NCBI RefSeq assembly: GCF_025917685.1 | Contig: NZ_CP089518.1 | Coordinates: 2,047,001-2,111,000 of the forward strand | Direction of reading: 5' to 3' | Source of the DNA: Bacillus cereus | GTDB taxonomy: Bacteria; Bacillota; Bacilli; Bacillales; Bacillaceae_G | DNA length: 64,000 nt | In this document: positions 1 to 8,098 of the stretch, one piece after another | Position numbering within the stretch: the first letter of the stretch is position 1 | Layout: every line of letters starts with the position of its first letter | Notes under the pieces: model-generated | Told to the model about the DNA's origin: nothing | Databases searched by the model: none | Seen by the model: only the letters and a program-made list of their open reading frames with translations | Translations under genes and position numbers: made by a program

Positions 1-1
1 T

Positions 2-217
2 GCAAATAAACAAATTGTTTTTGATGATAATCCGCTAATGCGTTGGTATACGCAAAATGTGTTGGTTGTTATCAAAGGTGATGGAAATAAAATATATGAA
101 AAGAAAGAGCCTGTTCGTAGAAAAACAGATGGGTTTCAGTGTTTTGTTCATGCTCTTTATCGGGCAGATGAGATACAAGAAGCAACTGACTTCGTTATAG
201 GTAACATTAAATTTTAA
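2..217 (+). CDS. phage terminase large subunit, C-terminal end (cut by window)
   Basis: Only the last 71 residues are present. The reading frame is open from base 2 to a TAA at 215-217. The segment reads NPLMRWYTQNV, then a KTDGFQCFVHAL-like stretch, which resembles the end of the HK97/lambda-type TerL nuclease domain of Bacillus phages. TerL is the ATPase-nuclease that packages DNA into the prohead. It ends just before the portal gene, the usual order in siphovirus packaging operons. The identification rests on the short tail plus gene order, so the family is likely but not proven. Confidence 0.75.
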   Translation, partial: ANKQIVFDDNPLMRWYTQNVLVVIKGDGNKIYEKKEPVRRKTDGFQCFVHALYRADEIQEATDFVIGNIKF

Positions 218-225
218 TAAAGGGG

Positions 226-1371
226 GTGATAACCATTGGATGGTTAGGTTCAGTATTTAAAAGAAATAAAGAACTAGAATTTATGGTGGATCTAGACATA
301 ATTGCTGATACAGCAAACAGGCTTCATATGAAACGATTAGCACTTGATACATGTGTATCTTTTCTAGGAAGAACGATTAGTCAATCTGAATTTAGGGTGA
401 GAAACGGTAAAATATTTGAGAAGAATGAGCTTTATTATCGATTAAACGTTAGACCGAATAAGAATATGACTGCAAGTACCTTCTGGGAAAGATTTATCCG
501 TAAACTTATTTATGATAATGAGTGTTTAGTTATACAGGCGGATGATGGTGATTTACTTATTGCTGATGGGTTTCAGCATAATGAATATGCTGTATATGAA
601 GATACCTTTACAGATGTAACAGTAAAAGATTACACGTTTAAGAGAAGTTTTAAGCAAAGTGAAGTTATTCATTTAAAGTATCGAAATGATAAATTGTCTC
701 CGCTTATTGATGGATTATTTGCAGATTATGGGGACTTATTTAGTAGGATATTAAACTCTCAAAAACGTAAAAATCAAGTTCGTGGCACGGTCGATATGGA
801 TATGATTGGTGCCAAAACAGAAGAACAAATAGCGAAGTTACAAGAGTTTATCGACAATATGTATAAGGCGATTGGTACTAAAGATATCGCTATTGTTCCG
901 CAACAAAAGGGTATTAATTATAACGAAATATATAATGGTGTTGCGAATGGGCCGAGTGTGGAAGAAATAAACAAAGTAACCAGTGGTTTTTTAAATCAAG
1001 TAGCAATGGCCATCGGTATTCCGACAGCTTTATTATATGGAGAAATGGCTGATGTAGAGAAGCAAACGAAAAATTATATGCTTTTCACAGTAAGACCATT
1101 ATTAAAAAAGCTATCTGATGAAGCGAATGTTAAATTCTTTGAAATGAATGAATATCTTTCAGGACAAAAGATTATAGTTAAGGCTGTTTCTTATCAGAGT
1201 ATATTTGACCTAGCAACAAGTATTGATAAGCTTATTTCTTCAAGTGCATTTACAGGAAATGAGATTCGTTCAGAAGTAGATTATGAAGATTCTGATGATC
1301 CAAACTTAAATATCCACCATATTACAAAGAACTATAAGAAACTAAATGAATCTGAAGGAGGTGAGAAATGA
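226..1371 (+). CDS. phage portal protein (HK97 family)
   Basis: About 380 residues, the usual size for the HK97-type portal, which forms the dodecameric DNA gate at the capsid vertex. Recognisable features are the N-terminal LALDTCVSFLGRTI helix and the central VNKVTSGFLNQVAMAIGIP-like region with LLYGE. It lies between TerL and the prohead protease, as expected. The start is unusual: the only canonical in-frame codon near the 5' end is a GTG at 226, but that GTG lies inside the SD sequence AGGGGGTGAT (221-230). The codon correctly spaced for this SD is ATT at 235. The next in-frame ATG is at residue 19. The stop overlaps the next gene's ATG. Confidence 0.9.
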   Translation: MITIGWLGSVFKRNKELEFMVDLDIIADTANRLHMKRLALDTCVSFLGRTISQSEFRVRNGKIFEKNELYYRLNVRPNKNMTASTFWERFIRKLIYDNECLVIQADDGDLLIADGFQHNEYAVYEDTFTDVTVKDYTFKRSFKQSEVIHLKYRNDKLSPLIDGLFADYGDLFSRILNSQKRKNQVRGTVDMDMIGAKTEEQIAKLQEFIDNMYKAIGTKDIAIVPQQKGINYNEIYNGVANGPSVEEINKVTSGFLNQVAMAIGIPTALLYGEMADVEKQTKNYMLFTVRPLLKKLSDEANVKFFEMNEYLSGQKIIVKAVSYQSIFDLATSIDKLISSSAFTGNEIRSEVDYEDSDDPNLNIHHITKNYKKLNESEGGEK

Positions 1372-2105
1372 TGGAACATTTGAACATGAATAAGCTTTTA
1401 AATTTAAAACGAGATATTCGTTTTGAGGCAAAAGGTGAAAATGAGTACAAATTAACCGTTTACGGGTCAATCGGTGGATGGTTTAGTGAAAATAACGCTG
1501 AAGCAGTAAGAAGAAAGATTCAAGATGTAAAAGCAGAAAAAATTCACGTTCATATTAATTCGGGTGGAGGTTCAGCGTTTGATGGTGTAGCAATTTGTAA
1601 TCAATTAAAGCAGCATGATGCCGAAATTATAGTTCATATTGATGGTTGGGCAGCAAGTGCCGCATCTGTAATTGCAATGGCAGGTGATAAAATCATTATG
1701 CCTAGTAATACTATGATGATGATTCATCAAGCGAGTACCTTTGAATATGGAAATGCAGATCTATTTGAAAAAACAGCACGAGATTTACGGAAGATTGATT
1801 CAGCTTTAGCAGCATCTTATAAGAAACGTTTTGTTGGAACAGATGAAGAATTAAAACAACTTTTAAAAGATGAAACCTGGCTAACGGCAGAGGAAGCAGT
1901 TGCTCTTGGTTTAGCTGATGAAATTGCTGATGAAATTGAAATAGATGATGCGCAGGAAGAGGAAGTTGTAGAAAATTTTAAAGAAGATTTAGTAGCTAAG
2001 TATACGAAACAGCCAAATAATCAAAAACCAAAAGAGCTTATTCAAGAGCCTGTTAAAACAAAACAGAATCTGAGTACGCTCTTTTTAAATTTAGGAGGAA
2101 AATAA
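1368..2105 (+). CDS. ClpP-like prohead maturation protease (S14)
   Basis: A 245-residue serine protease of the ClpP/S14 fold that probably trims the capsid protein scaffold region during head maturation. The sequence shows the strand HVHINSGGGSAFDG, the nucleophile Ser97 in GWAASAAS and the catalytic His120 in MMMIHQAS. The ATG at 1368 overlaps the portal stop (ATGA-type coupling) after AGGAGGTGAG, and a second ATG follows immediately at 1371. It sits between portal and capsid, the standard position. The acidic C-terminal tail (about 185-200) is typical and not part of the fold. Confidence 0.93.
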   Translation: MMEHLNMNKLLNLKRDIRFEAKGENEYKLTVYGSIGGWFSENNAEAVRRKIQDVKAEKIHVHINSGGGSAFDGVAICNQLKQHDAEIIVHIDGWAASAASVIAMAGDKIIMPSNTMMMIHQASTFEYGNADLFEKTARDLRKIDSALAASYKKRFVGTDEELKQLLKDETWLTAEEAVALGLADEIADEIEIDDAQEEEVVENFKEDLVAKYTKQPNNQKPKELIQEPVKTKQNLSTLFLNLGGK

Positions 2106-2108
2106 ATT

Positions 2109-3266
2109 ATGGTAATTAAATTTAATAACTTTGAAGATAAAAAACTAGCTTTTGCAAAAGCAACGCAGGAAGGAACACCAGAAGAACAAACAGCGGCTTT
2201 AAATTCCATGATTGAAGCACTTGCTACAGATGTTCGTTCGGATATCTTGAATCAAGTCAATGAATCTATTGTAGACCGTTCTATTATGCAGTCTCGTGGT
2301 TCTAACGTATTAACGAGTGAGGAAATGAAATTCTTCAATGCAGTCGTTCAAGATGGTGGATTTAAAGATACTGAAACATTACCTAAGACAACGCAAGAAC
2401 GAATTTTTGATGATTTAGTTCAAGGTCATCCGTTGTTAGAACATATCGGATTAGAAAACTTAGGTGCTGTGACAGAATTTATCTATGGAGATCCAGAAGG
2501 TGCAGCTGTATGGGGACCATTATTCGGTGATATTAAAGGACAACTAAATGCTACATTCCGAAAAGAGTCTATCTCTCAACTTAAATTAACGGCATTTATC
2601 CCATTGGCAAATGACATGCTTAAACTTGGTCCAGTGTGGGTGGAACGATATGTTCGTACAATGATTTCAGAAGCTATGTCTGTAGGTTTAGAACGTGGAT
2701 TTGTAATTGGTACAGGTAAAGATGAGCCTATCGGATTGTTAAAAGATCCAAGTGGAAGTGTTGTTGGAGGAGTATATCCAGATAAAAAAACAGCAGGGAC
2801 TTTAACGTTTGAACCAGGTCGCAAAACAATCAATGAATTAAAAGGCGTTGTTAAATTACTGGCTAAAAAGCTAAATCCCGATGGTAAAACTGATGCAGAC
2901 AGACCAAAAAATATTGCTGGGAAAGTCGTTATGGTAACAAATCCGTTTGATACTTTTGATATCCAAGCAAATGCAACAATTCAAAATGCGGCTGGAGTAT
3001 ATGTGACAAGTTTACCTTTCAATCCAACTCCTACAGAATCAGTGTTTGTCCCTCAAGGAAAGGTCCTGTTTTTTGTTAAAGGAGAGTATATTGCAGCGAT
3101 GGGCGGAACTGAACCGATTAAAAAATATGAAGAAACATTAGCTTTAGAGGACGCGACACTTTACGTCGCTAAACAATATGCTACGGGTAAGCCAAAGGAT
3201 AAATATACTTCACAAGTTTACACATTAAAACTTGAAGAAACACCAACTCCACCAGCTCAAGGGTGA
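2109..3266 (+). CDS. major capsid protein (HK97 fold)
   Basis: 385 residues, right for an HK97-type capsid protein carrying an N-terminal scaffold-like segment. The first 100 residues are charged and helical. The fold core follows with VWGPLFGDIKGQL, the SQLKLTAFIPL segment and a GFVIGTGKDEPIGLL loop, which is typical of Gram-positive phage capsids. Start ATG has AGGAGGAAAAT just upstream (2094-2104). It is the assembled shell subunit and the presumed substrate of the preceding protease. The C-terminal extension ends in a Pro/Thr-rich tail. Confidence 0.93.
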   Translation: MVIKFNNFEDKKLAFAKATQEGTPEEQTAALNSMIEALATDVRSDILNQVNESIVDRSIMQSRGSNVLTSEEMKFFNAVVQDGGFKDTETLPKTTQERIFDDLVQGHPLLEHIGLENLGAVTEFIYGDPEGAAVWGPLFGDIKGQLNATFRKESISQLKLTAFIPLANDMLKLGPVWVERYVRTMISEAMSVGLERGFVIGTGKDEPIGLLKDPSGSVVGGVYPDKKTAGTLTFEPGRKTINELKGVVKLLAKKLNPDGKTDADRPKNIAGKVVMVTNPFDTFDIQANATIQNAAGVYVTSLPFNPTPTESVFVPQGKVLFFVKGEYIAAMGGTEPIKKYEETLALEDATLYVAKQYATGKPKDKYTSQVYTLKLEETPTPPAQG

Positions 3267-3271
3267 TGCGA

Positions 3272-3586
3272 ATGGATACAGTAATTTCAAATGAAATATT
3301 ACAGCAATTCAAAGATAGGATGCGATTAGGTGATGATGAGGATGATAACCTAAGACGTATCCTTTCCGCATCTAATCAAGAATTAACAAGAGTATGTGGT
3401 TCATATGACATAAATAATGATGAAGCGTTCAAAGAATTAGTTTTTGAGCGCTCTCGTTATGCTTATAATGATGCACTTGAATATTTTAATAATAATTTTT
3501 TAACGATGATTAATAGTTTCAGTATTGAAAAAGCATTAGAAGAAATTGTATTGGACGGTGAATCATATGCGTCCTTTTCAGTATAA
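3272..3586 (+). CDS. head-tail connector protein (gp6-like)
   Basis: Short helical protein (104 residues from this ATG) immediately after the capsid gene, the position of the gp6/gp15-type adaptor that docks under the portal. Helical segments with DNLRRILSASNQELTRVCG and a terminal YNDALEYFNNNFL are characteristic. In-frame starts also exist at GTG 3263 and ATG 3266. ATG 3272 is preferred because it is about 8 nt from AAGGG (3259-3263). The family assignment is from size, composition and order. Confidence 0.75.
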   Translation: MDTVISNEILQQFKDRMRLGDDEDDNLRRILSASNQELTRVCGSYDINNDEAFKELVFERSRYAYNDALEYFNNNFLTMINSFSIEKALEEIVLDGESYASFSV

Positions 3587-3932
3587 GAAACCATTAAATA
3601 CAGGTGATTTTAGGAATAGAATCATCATCGAACAACCTGTAGCAATAGAAGATGAATTAGGTCAAATAAGTGAAGAAGATATAACATGGAAAGAGTTAAA
3701 AAAGGCGTGGGCTATGATAAAAACGCTAAAGGGCTCTGAATATATTGCAGCTTCAGCTTCACAAGCGACCAAAACATATCGTTTTGTTATCCCGTATACT
3801 TCTGGAATTACAGAAGAGATGAGGATTAAATTAAAAGGTCGCATCTTCGATATTATCGAACCACCTATGAATGATGATGAAATGAATCAAACATTAACCA
3901 TCATTGCAAAGGAGAGTGTGGGAGATGAATGA
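3567..3932 (+). CDS. phage head closure / head-tail adaptor protein
   Basis: 121 residues from the ATG at 3567 (an in-frame TTG lies upstream at 3552 and the open frame reaches 3546). The beta-rich sequence begins with a GDFRNRIIIEQP segment and contains GSEYIAASASQATKTYRFVI, both typical of the SPP1 gp16/HK97 gp8-type stopper (Phage_H_T_join family), which closes the portal channel after packaging. It overlaps the upstream gene's 3' end by 20 nt and the next gene by 8 nt, so translation is probably coupled. Confidence 0.82.
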   Translation: MRPFQYKKPLNTGDFRNRIIIEQPVAIEDELGQISEEDITWKELKKAWAMIKTLKGSEYIAASASQATKTYRFVIPYTSGITEEMRIKLKGRIFDIIEPPMNDDEMNQTLTIIAKESVGDE

Positions 3933-4272
3933 TTTTGCTAGTGAAATTACTAGAGAATTACAACGATACTCTCACCTAGTAGAAGAGGACTTGGAAGTTG
4001 CTAAAGAAGAAGTTTCAAAGAATCTTGTGGACGAATTACAACAAAAAAGTCCAAAGAATACAGGTGAATATCGTAAAGGGTGGCGTAAGAAGAAAGTTGG
4101 CAATGCAATTGTTGTTCATAATACATTGAAACCACAACTTACACACTTGTTAGAAAAAGGACACGCAAAAGCCAATGGTGGGCGTGTGCCAGCTCAAGTC
4201 CATATCGCTCCAGCTGAAGAAAAAGCTATAAATGAATTTTTAGAACAAGTTGAAAGGGCGATTCAACAATGA
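3925..4272 (+). CDS. HK97 gp10-family tail completion protein
   Basis: 115 residues from ATG 3925, preceded by GGAGAGTGTGGGAG. An upstream in-frame TTG at 3904 would add seven residues but has no good SD. The protein has an amphipathic N-terminal helix followed by KSPKNTGEYRKGW and HNTLKPQLTHLLEKGH, signature stretches of the gp10/gp17-like family at the head-tail interface. Gene order (connector, stopper, gp10, completion, tube) matches HK97-like phages. It overlaps the next ATG by 4 nt. Confidence 0.85.
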   Translation: MNDFASEITRELQRYSHLVEEDLEVAKEEVSKNLVDELQQKSPKNTGEYRKGWRKKKVGNAIVVHNTLKPQLTHLLEKGHAKANGGRVPAQVHIAPAEEKAINEFLEQVERAIQQ

Positions 4273-4598
4273 CATTAAGTGAATTAAAAGGAATTCTTGA
4301 TGCTACAGGTTATCCTGTGGCCTATTCGCATTTCACAGCAACGCCCGGTAAGCCAGTTCCTAAACCGCCTTATATTTGTTATCTTGTGGATGGCTCTCCT
4401 AATATGCCAGCCGATAACAAGGTTTATCACGAGATAAGTGATGTAAGCATTGAGCTTTACACAATTAAAAAGGATTTAGTTGCTGAATCCAAATTAAAAA
4501 AAGCCTTAGATGATCATGAGATACCTTATGAATCATTTGAGGCTTTTATTGAATCTGAAAAAATGTATCAAAAAACATATGAAGTGAGGTTGATATAA
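4269..4598 (+). CDS. phage tail terminator / minor tail protein
   Basis: 109 residues, starting in a 4-nt overlap with the gp10-like gene. The sequence contains PYICYLVDGSPNMPADN and YHEISDVSIELYT, resembling the tail-terminator family of Gram-positive siphophages, which caps the tail tube and joins it to the head. It lies immediately 5' of the tail tube gene, as expected for this function. The fold is inferred from position and a few motif-like stretches. Confidence 0.7.
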   Translation: MTLSELKGILDATGYPVAYSHFTATPGKPVPKPPYICYLVDGSPNMPADNKVYHEISDVSIELYTIKKDLVAESKLKKALDDHEIPYESFEAFIESEKMYQKTYEVRLI

Positions 4599-5162
4599 AT
4601 GGAGAACAAAGTGCAATTTGGTTTAAAGAACGTTCATTACGCAACATTTGAAGAAAAAGACGGTGTGGTTACATTTGAAGCGCCAACTCCTCTACCAGGT
4701 GGGGTTGAACTGACATTTGAACCACGCGGAGATTTAATTGAATTCTATGCAGACGATATGCTTTATTACGCTGCAAGTAATAACCAAGGTTATGATGGAA
4801 CGTTAAGTATCGCTAGTATCCCTGAGAAATTTGCTATCGATGCATTAGGCGAACAGTTAGATGAAGTTGATGGCGTATTAAATGAGATAGCGGATGCAAA
4901 AGGGAAATCATTCGCATTGCTATTTGAATTTGATGGCGATAAAAAAGCAACTCGCCATGTTATGTATAACTGTTCAGCGAGTCGTCCAACACTCGCATCT
5001 AAAACGAAAACAAACTCCGCTGAACCTAATACAAACGAGTTGAAATTCGTTGCTAGTCCTATCAACCTTAATGGGAAACGTGTAGTTAAAACAAAAACAA
5101 CTTCTAATACCACTCAAGCTATTTATGATGGTTGGAACACAGAAGTTTATAAAAAGAAATAA
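4599..5162 (+). CDS. major tail tube protein (phi13 family)
   Basis: 187 residues with the phi13-type major tail protein pattern: KVQFGLKNVHYATFEE, PGGVELTFEPRGD, the FYADDMLYYAASNNQGYDG strand pair, and a late CSASRP block. The protein polymerises into hexameric rings that form the tail tube. The start ATG directly follows the previous TAA after GTGAGGTTGATA. It is followed by the chaperone pair and the tape measure gene, the invariant siphophage order. Confidence 0.9.
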   Translation: MENKVQFGLKNVHYATFEEKDGVVTFEAPTPLPGGVELTFEPRGDLIEFYADDMLYYAASNNQGYDGTLSIASIPEKFAIDALGEQLDEVDGVLNEIADAKGKSFALLFEFDGDKKATRHVMYNCSASRPTLASKTKTNSAEPNTNELKFVASPINLNGKRVVKTKTTSNTTQAIYDGWNTEVYKKK

Positions 5163-5183
5163 TGCTAAAAGGAGCGTAAGTAA

Positions 5184-5528
5184 ATGGAAAAAACAATTAT
5201 TGTAGATGATAAGGAAGTTAGATTAAAAAGCACAGGAGCTACTCCAATCCGATTTAAAGCGCAGTTTAGAAAAGATTATTTTGCTGAGCTTTTAAAATTA
5301 GCACCACTTGGGAAAATTGATATGGAAAATTTGGATCCAAGTAAGTTAGATAGTGTTGATTTTGAAGTATTTTATAATCTCGTTTGGACTATGGCAAAAA
5401 CTGCAGATAAAGAAATACCAGAGCCGATGGTATGGCTAGATTCCTTTGATGAATTCCCAATCATTGAAATCTTAGAAGATATCCAAGATATGATAACTTC
5501 CACAATTCAATCTAAAAAAAAGTTGTAG
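5184..5528 (+). CDS. tail assembly chaperone (gpG-like)
   Basis: 114-residue acidic protein with AGGAGCG SD upstream of ATG 5184. It sits between tube and tape measure genes, where lambda gpG-type chaperones coat the tape measure during tail assembly. The frame ends at TAG 5526-5528 right after a run of eight A. Reading the A AAA AAG heptamer at 5516-5522 in the -1 frame opens a 74-codon extension (separate entry), so this is the shorter, more abundant product by analogy with lambda gpG/gpGT. Confidence 0.85.
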   Translation: MEKTIIVDDKEVRLKSTGATPIRFKAQFRKDYFAELLKLAPLGKIDMENLDPSKLDSVDFEVFYNLVWTMAKTADKEIPEPMVWLDSFDEFPIIEILEDIQDMITSTIQSKKKL

Positions 5529-5746
5529 ATAGCAATAATAATAGTCAGCAAGGAGCGGATCAGGGTGATGTATTCACAACTGAGACGTTCCTTATTTTGT
5601 GTTATAAATGCAAGCTCACTAGAGCTGATTTAGAAGATATGACAATTGGAATGTGCTTAGATTACATCGATGAATATTTAGAAATGCAAAAACCTCAAAA
5701 AGAAAAAGTAAGAAAAGCAACTCAAGAAGACTTTAATTCCTTCTAA
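5522..5746 (+). CDS. gpT-like extension of the tail chaperone, made by -1 frameshift
   Basis: There is no start codon or SD of its own. The frame is entered from the upstream gene by a -1 slip on A AAA AAG (5516-5522), the heptamer used in E. coli dnaX. After the slip the codons read VVDSNNNSQQG, then a compact domain with FLILCYKCKLTRADLEDMTIG and a C-terminus EDFNSF, ending at TAA 5744-5746. The GT fusion would be about 187 residues. In lambda-like phages the T domain recruits the tube protein to the tape measure-chaperone complex. The gene order and exact heptamer make this a strong inference. Confidence 0.85.
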   Translation, partial: VVDSNNNSQQGADQGDVFTTETFLILCYKCKLTRADLEDMTIGMCLDYIDEYLEMQKPQKEKVRKATQEDFNSF

Positions 5747-5763
5747 GGAAGAGAGGTGAGATT

Positions 5764-6990
5764 ATGGCAGGAAGAATTAAAGGAATCACCGTTGAAATAG
5801 GTGGAGATACCGTCGGATTACAAAACGCCTTAAAAGACGTTAATAAACGCAGTAATGATTTAACAAAAGAATTAAAAGATGTTGAACGTCTTTTGAAGTT
5901 TAATCCAGGTAATGTGGAAGCATTAGCTCAAAAACAACAATTACTTACACAAGAAATTGAAAATACAACACAAAAGCTAGATAAGTTGAAGGCTGCAGAG
6001 CAGCAAGTCCAAGCTCAATTTCAAAACGGTAAAATTTCTGAAGAACAGTATCGTGCATTTAGGCGTGAAATTGAATTTACAGAAGGATCGCTTAATGGTT
6101 ATAAAAACAAACTTGCTGGATTAAAAGCTGAACAAGATAATGTAGCAAGTTCAACTAGACAGTTAGGAACTTTGTTTAGTGCTACAGGTAAAAACGTTGA
6201 AGATTTTGCAGGAGCGTTAGGAAATCGTCTTGTAAATGCGATCAAAAGTGGTACGGCCACAAGTAGACAGTTAGATCAGGCTATTGAGCTTATCGGTCGT
6301 GAAGCTTTAGGTGCTGAAGCTGATATTGAAAAGCTACAACGTGCATTGCGATCTGTGGATGATGGAAACTCAATACAAAATGTTCGAAATGAATTAAGGG
6401 AACTCTCTCGTGAAGCGGAAAGAGCGAGTAAAGAATTTAAAGAGTTAGATATTGGTTTGGAAAATATGCTTGGTGGAGCTATGGCAGCTGGTGGTATATC
6501 AGGAGTAATTGAACAAGCTCTTGATACTTCTAAGTTAAAAACAAAAATTGATATAACTTTTGAAGTCCCTGAAGCATCAAAAAAGTCAGTTGAACAGGCT
6601 GTTCGTGGGATAGAAGCATACGGTGTAGATGTGGAAGAAGCTCTTGAAGGAACACGTAGACAATGGGCTTTAAATAAAAGTGTCGGTGATGAAACAAATG
6701 CAGCAATCGTAAAAGGAGCAGCCGCAATATCAACTTCTTATGCAGGTATTGATTTTACAGAATTAATACAAGAGACAAATGAAGTTGGTAGTGAATTAGG
6801 GGTCACTAACGAAAGTGCTTTAGCTTTAACAAATGCCTTATTAAAAATGGGTTTTCCTCCAGAACAATTAGATATTATTGCTGAATACGGTGGGCAATTA
6901 ACACGAGCCGGTTATACAGCCGAAGAAGTACAAGCTATTATGGCGGCCGGGGTCGATACAGGTACCTGGAATATTGATAACTTATTGGAT
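5764..6990 (+). CDS. tail tape measure protein, exon 1 (409 codons)
   Basis: The N-terminal part of the tape measure protein, with AGAGAGGTGAG before ATG 5764. It begins IKGITVEIGGDTVGLQNAL, the opening of many Gram-positive tape measures, and then long coiled coil with EIENTTQKLDKLKAAEQQ. The open frame continues six codons past 6990 to a TGA at 7006-7008, but those codons belong to an intron. The coding sense resumes at 8099, so ...NIDNLLD joins GLKEGRIKAAEF. The spliced protein is 409 + 867 = 1276 residues. It sets tail length and leaves with the DNA at infection. Confidence 0.9.
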
Positions 6991-8098
6991 AAAAAATTGT
7001 CCCTATGAATGGTGACATTCATAGCAAACTCCTTTAATTCGGTGAAACTCTCAGTGATTTTTCATTGAGGCAATACCGAGCCAAGCTTTTAACAAATCGA
7101 CGACGAATTTATTTTTTTATTAAAAATACCATTCCTAATTGTTCAAACATTTCTTCCTCTAAAGTAAATGATACAATATAGGTATCATTAAGGATTGTAA
7201 ATATGGGGTGAGTAGATGGACAAACGGTTCTACGTTTACGAATTTATAAGACTAGATACAGGAGAGCCATTTTACGTAGGAAAAGGCTGTGGAAATCGAG
7301 TGAACGATATACACAGGGGGAGAAGTGAATGGTTTAAAAATACAATCAAGGTACATGGTGCTATTTCTAGGGTTATAGCTGATAATCTTACTGAGAAAGA
7401 AGCGTACGAAGCTGAAGTGTGGTATATCTATGAATATAAGCACTTATTTAATTACAAACTTGTGAATTTAGATGACGGCGGATATGGTGCAGCCTCTGGT
7501 GATTTTAATCCAATGTACGGAAGAAAGGGTAATTTAAGTCCGTTATATGGAAGAAAAGCCACAGAAGTGAGGAGGCAAAAAATCAGTAAAGCGCTTGAAG
7601 GTAAGAAAAAGTCAGAAGAGCATAAGTTGAAACTTAAAATTCATTGCTTGAATAGAGATTATTCAGGAGAAAATAATCCTAATTTCGGTAATGGAGCAGC
7701 TATATCCGGAGAAAATAATCCTAGTTCTATAAAAATAAGAGCTACTGATAGTAGTGGGAGTGTCACTATATTTGCTTCTAAAGAAGAGGTTACTGAACAT
7801 TTTAGGATGAGTTATTACTTATTGAATAAATTAATGGGGAAAAAAATATCCGTTGAAATAGATTTTAATAGAGAAAAAAATAAATATCGTCATTTAGAAG
7901 GGTATAAATTCGATTTGTTAAATGAAGGTGTAACGACTAGTCGAGAGACGTACACTATAAGTTAATGATAGTGGAAATAGGGAGCATCTAGGCTCTCTTT
8001 TTTATTGCCTAGATGATGATATAGTCTGGTCTGTATAGTGATATACAGAAGTTCATAAGAGAACTGGCAGGGCGTTGCGAATTCTGCTGAACATTACG
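6991..8098 (+). ncRNA. group I intron interrupting the tape measure gene
   Basis: A 1108-bp insert without exon sense. The 5' exon ends in U (6990). GGAU (6987-6990) can pair with GUCC (6999-7002), placing a U.G wobble at the splice site (P1, 8-nt loop). The insert ends in G (8098), as expected for the omega-G. A Q-like core GGCAATACCGAGCCAAGC lies at 7069-7086. P7 can form between GACTA (7935-7939) and TAGTC (8022-8026, in GATATAGTC), around a P8 hairpin of CATCTAGGC with GCCTAGATG (about 7985-8015). Hairpins like P9 lie at 8031-8048 and 8050-8066. The exact class is not established. Confidence 0.88.
7216..7965 (+). CDS. GIY-YIG homing endonuclease with NUMOD3 motifs, intron-encoded
   Basis: 249 residues, ATG with GGGGTGAG upstream. 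The N-terminal GIY-YIG nuclease domain (about 1-90) shows YVYEF, FYVGKG, a conserved Arg/His region VNDIHRGR and the catalytic Glu in EAYEAEVWYI. After residue 90 come DNA-binding NUMOD3-type repeats (NPMYGRKG, SPLYGRKA, GENNPNFG, GENNPSS) and a NUMOD1-like region with SKEEVTEHF. It would cleave intronless tape measure alleles and so spread the intron. Its last codons, around TTSRETYTIS, overlap the intron's P7 sequence, so protein and ribozyme core share bases. Confidence 0.93.
   Translation: MDKRFYVYEFIRLDTGEPFYVGKGCGNRVNDIHRGRSEWFKNTIKVHGAISRVIADNLTEKEAYEAEVWYIYEYKHLFNYKLVNLDDGGYGAASGDFNPMYGRKGNLSPLYGRKATEVRRQKISKALEGKKKSEEHKLKLKIHCLNRDYSGENNPNFGNGAAISGENNPSSIKIRATDSSGSVTIFASKEEVTEHFRMSYYLLNKLMGKKISVEIDFNREKNKYRHLEGYKFDLLNEGVTTSRETYTIS

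Noticed and set aside
7006..8075. Tape measure gene regarded as two frameshifted halves or a pseudogene
   Set aside because: The intervening DNA has the ends and core pairings of a group I intron and encodes a homing endonuclease, which explains the break without gene loss.
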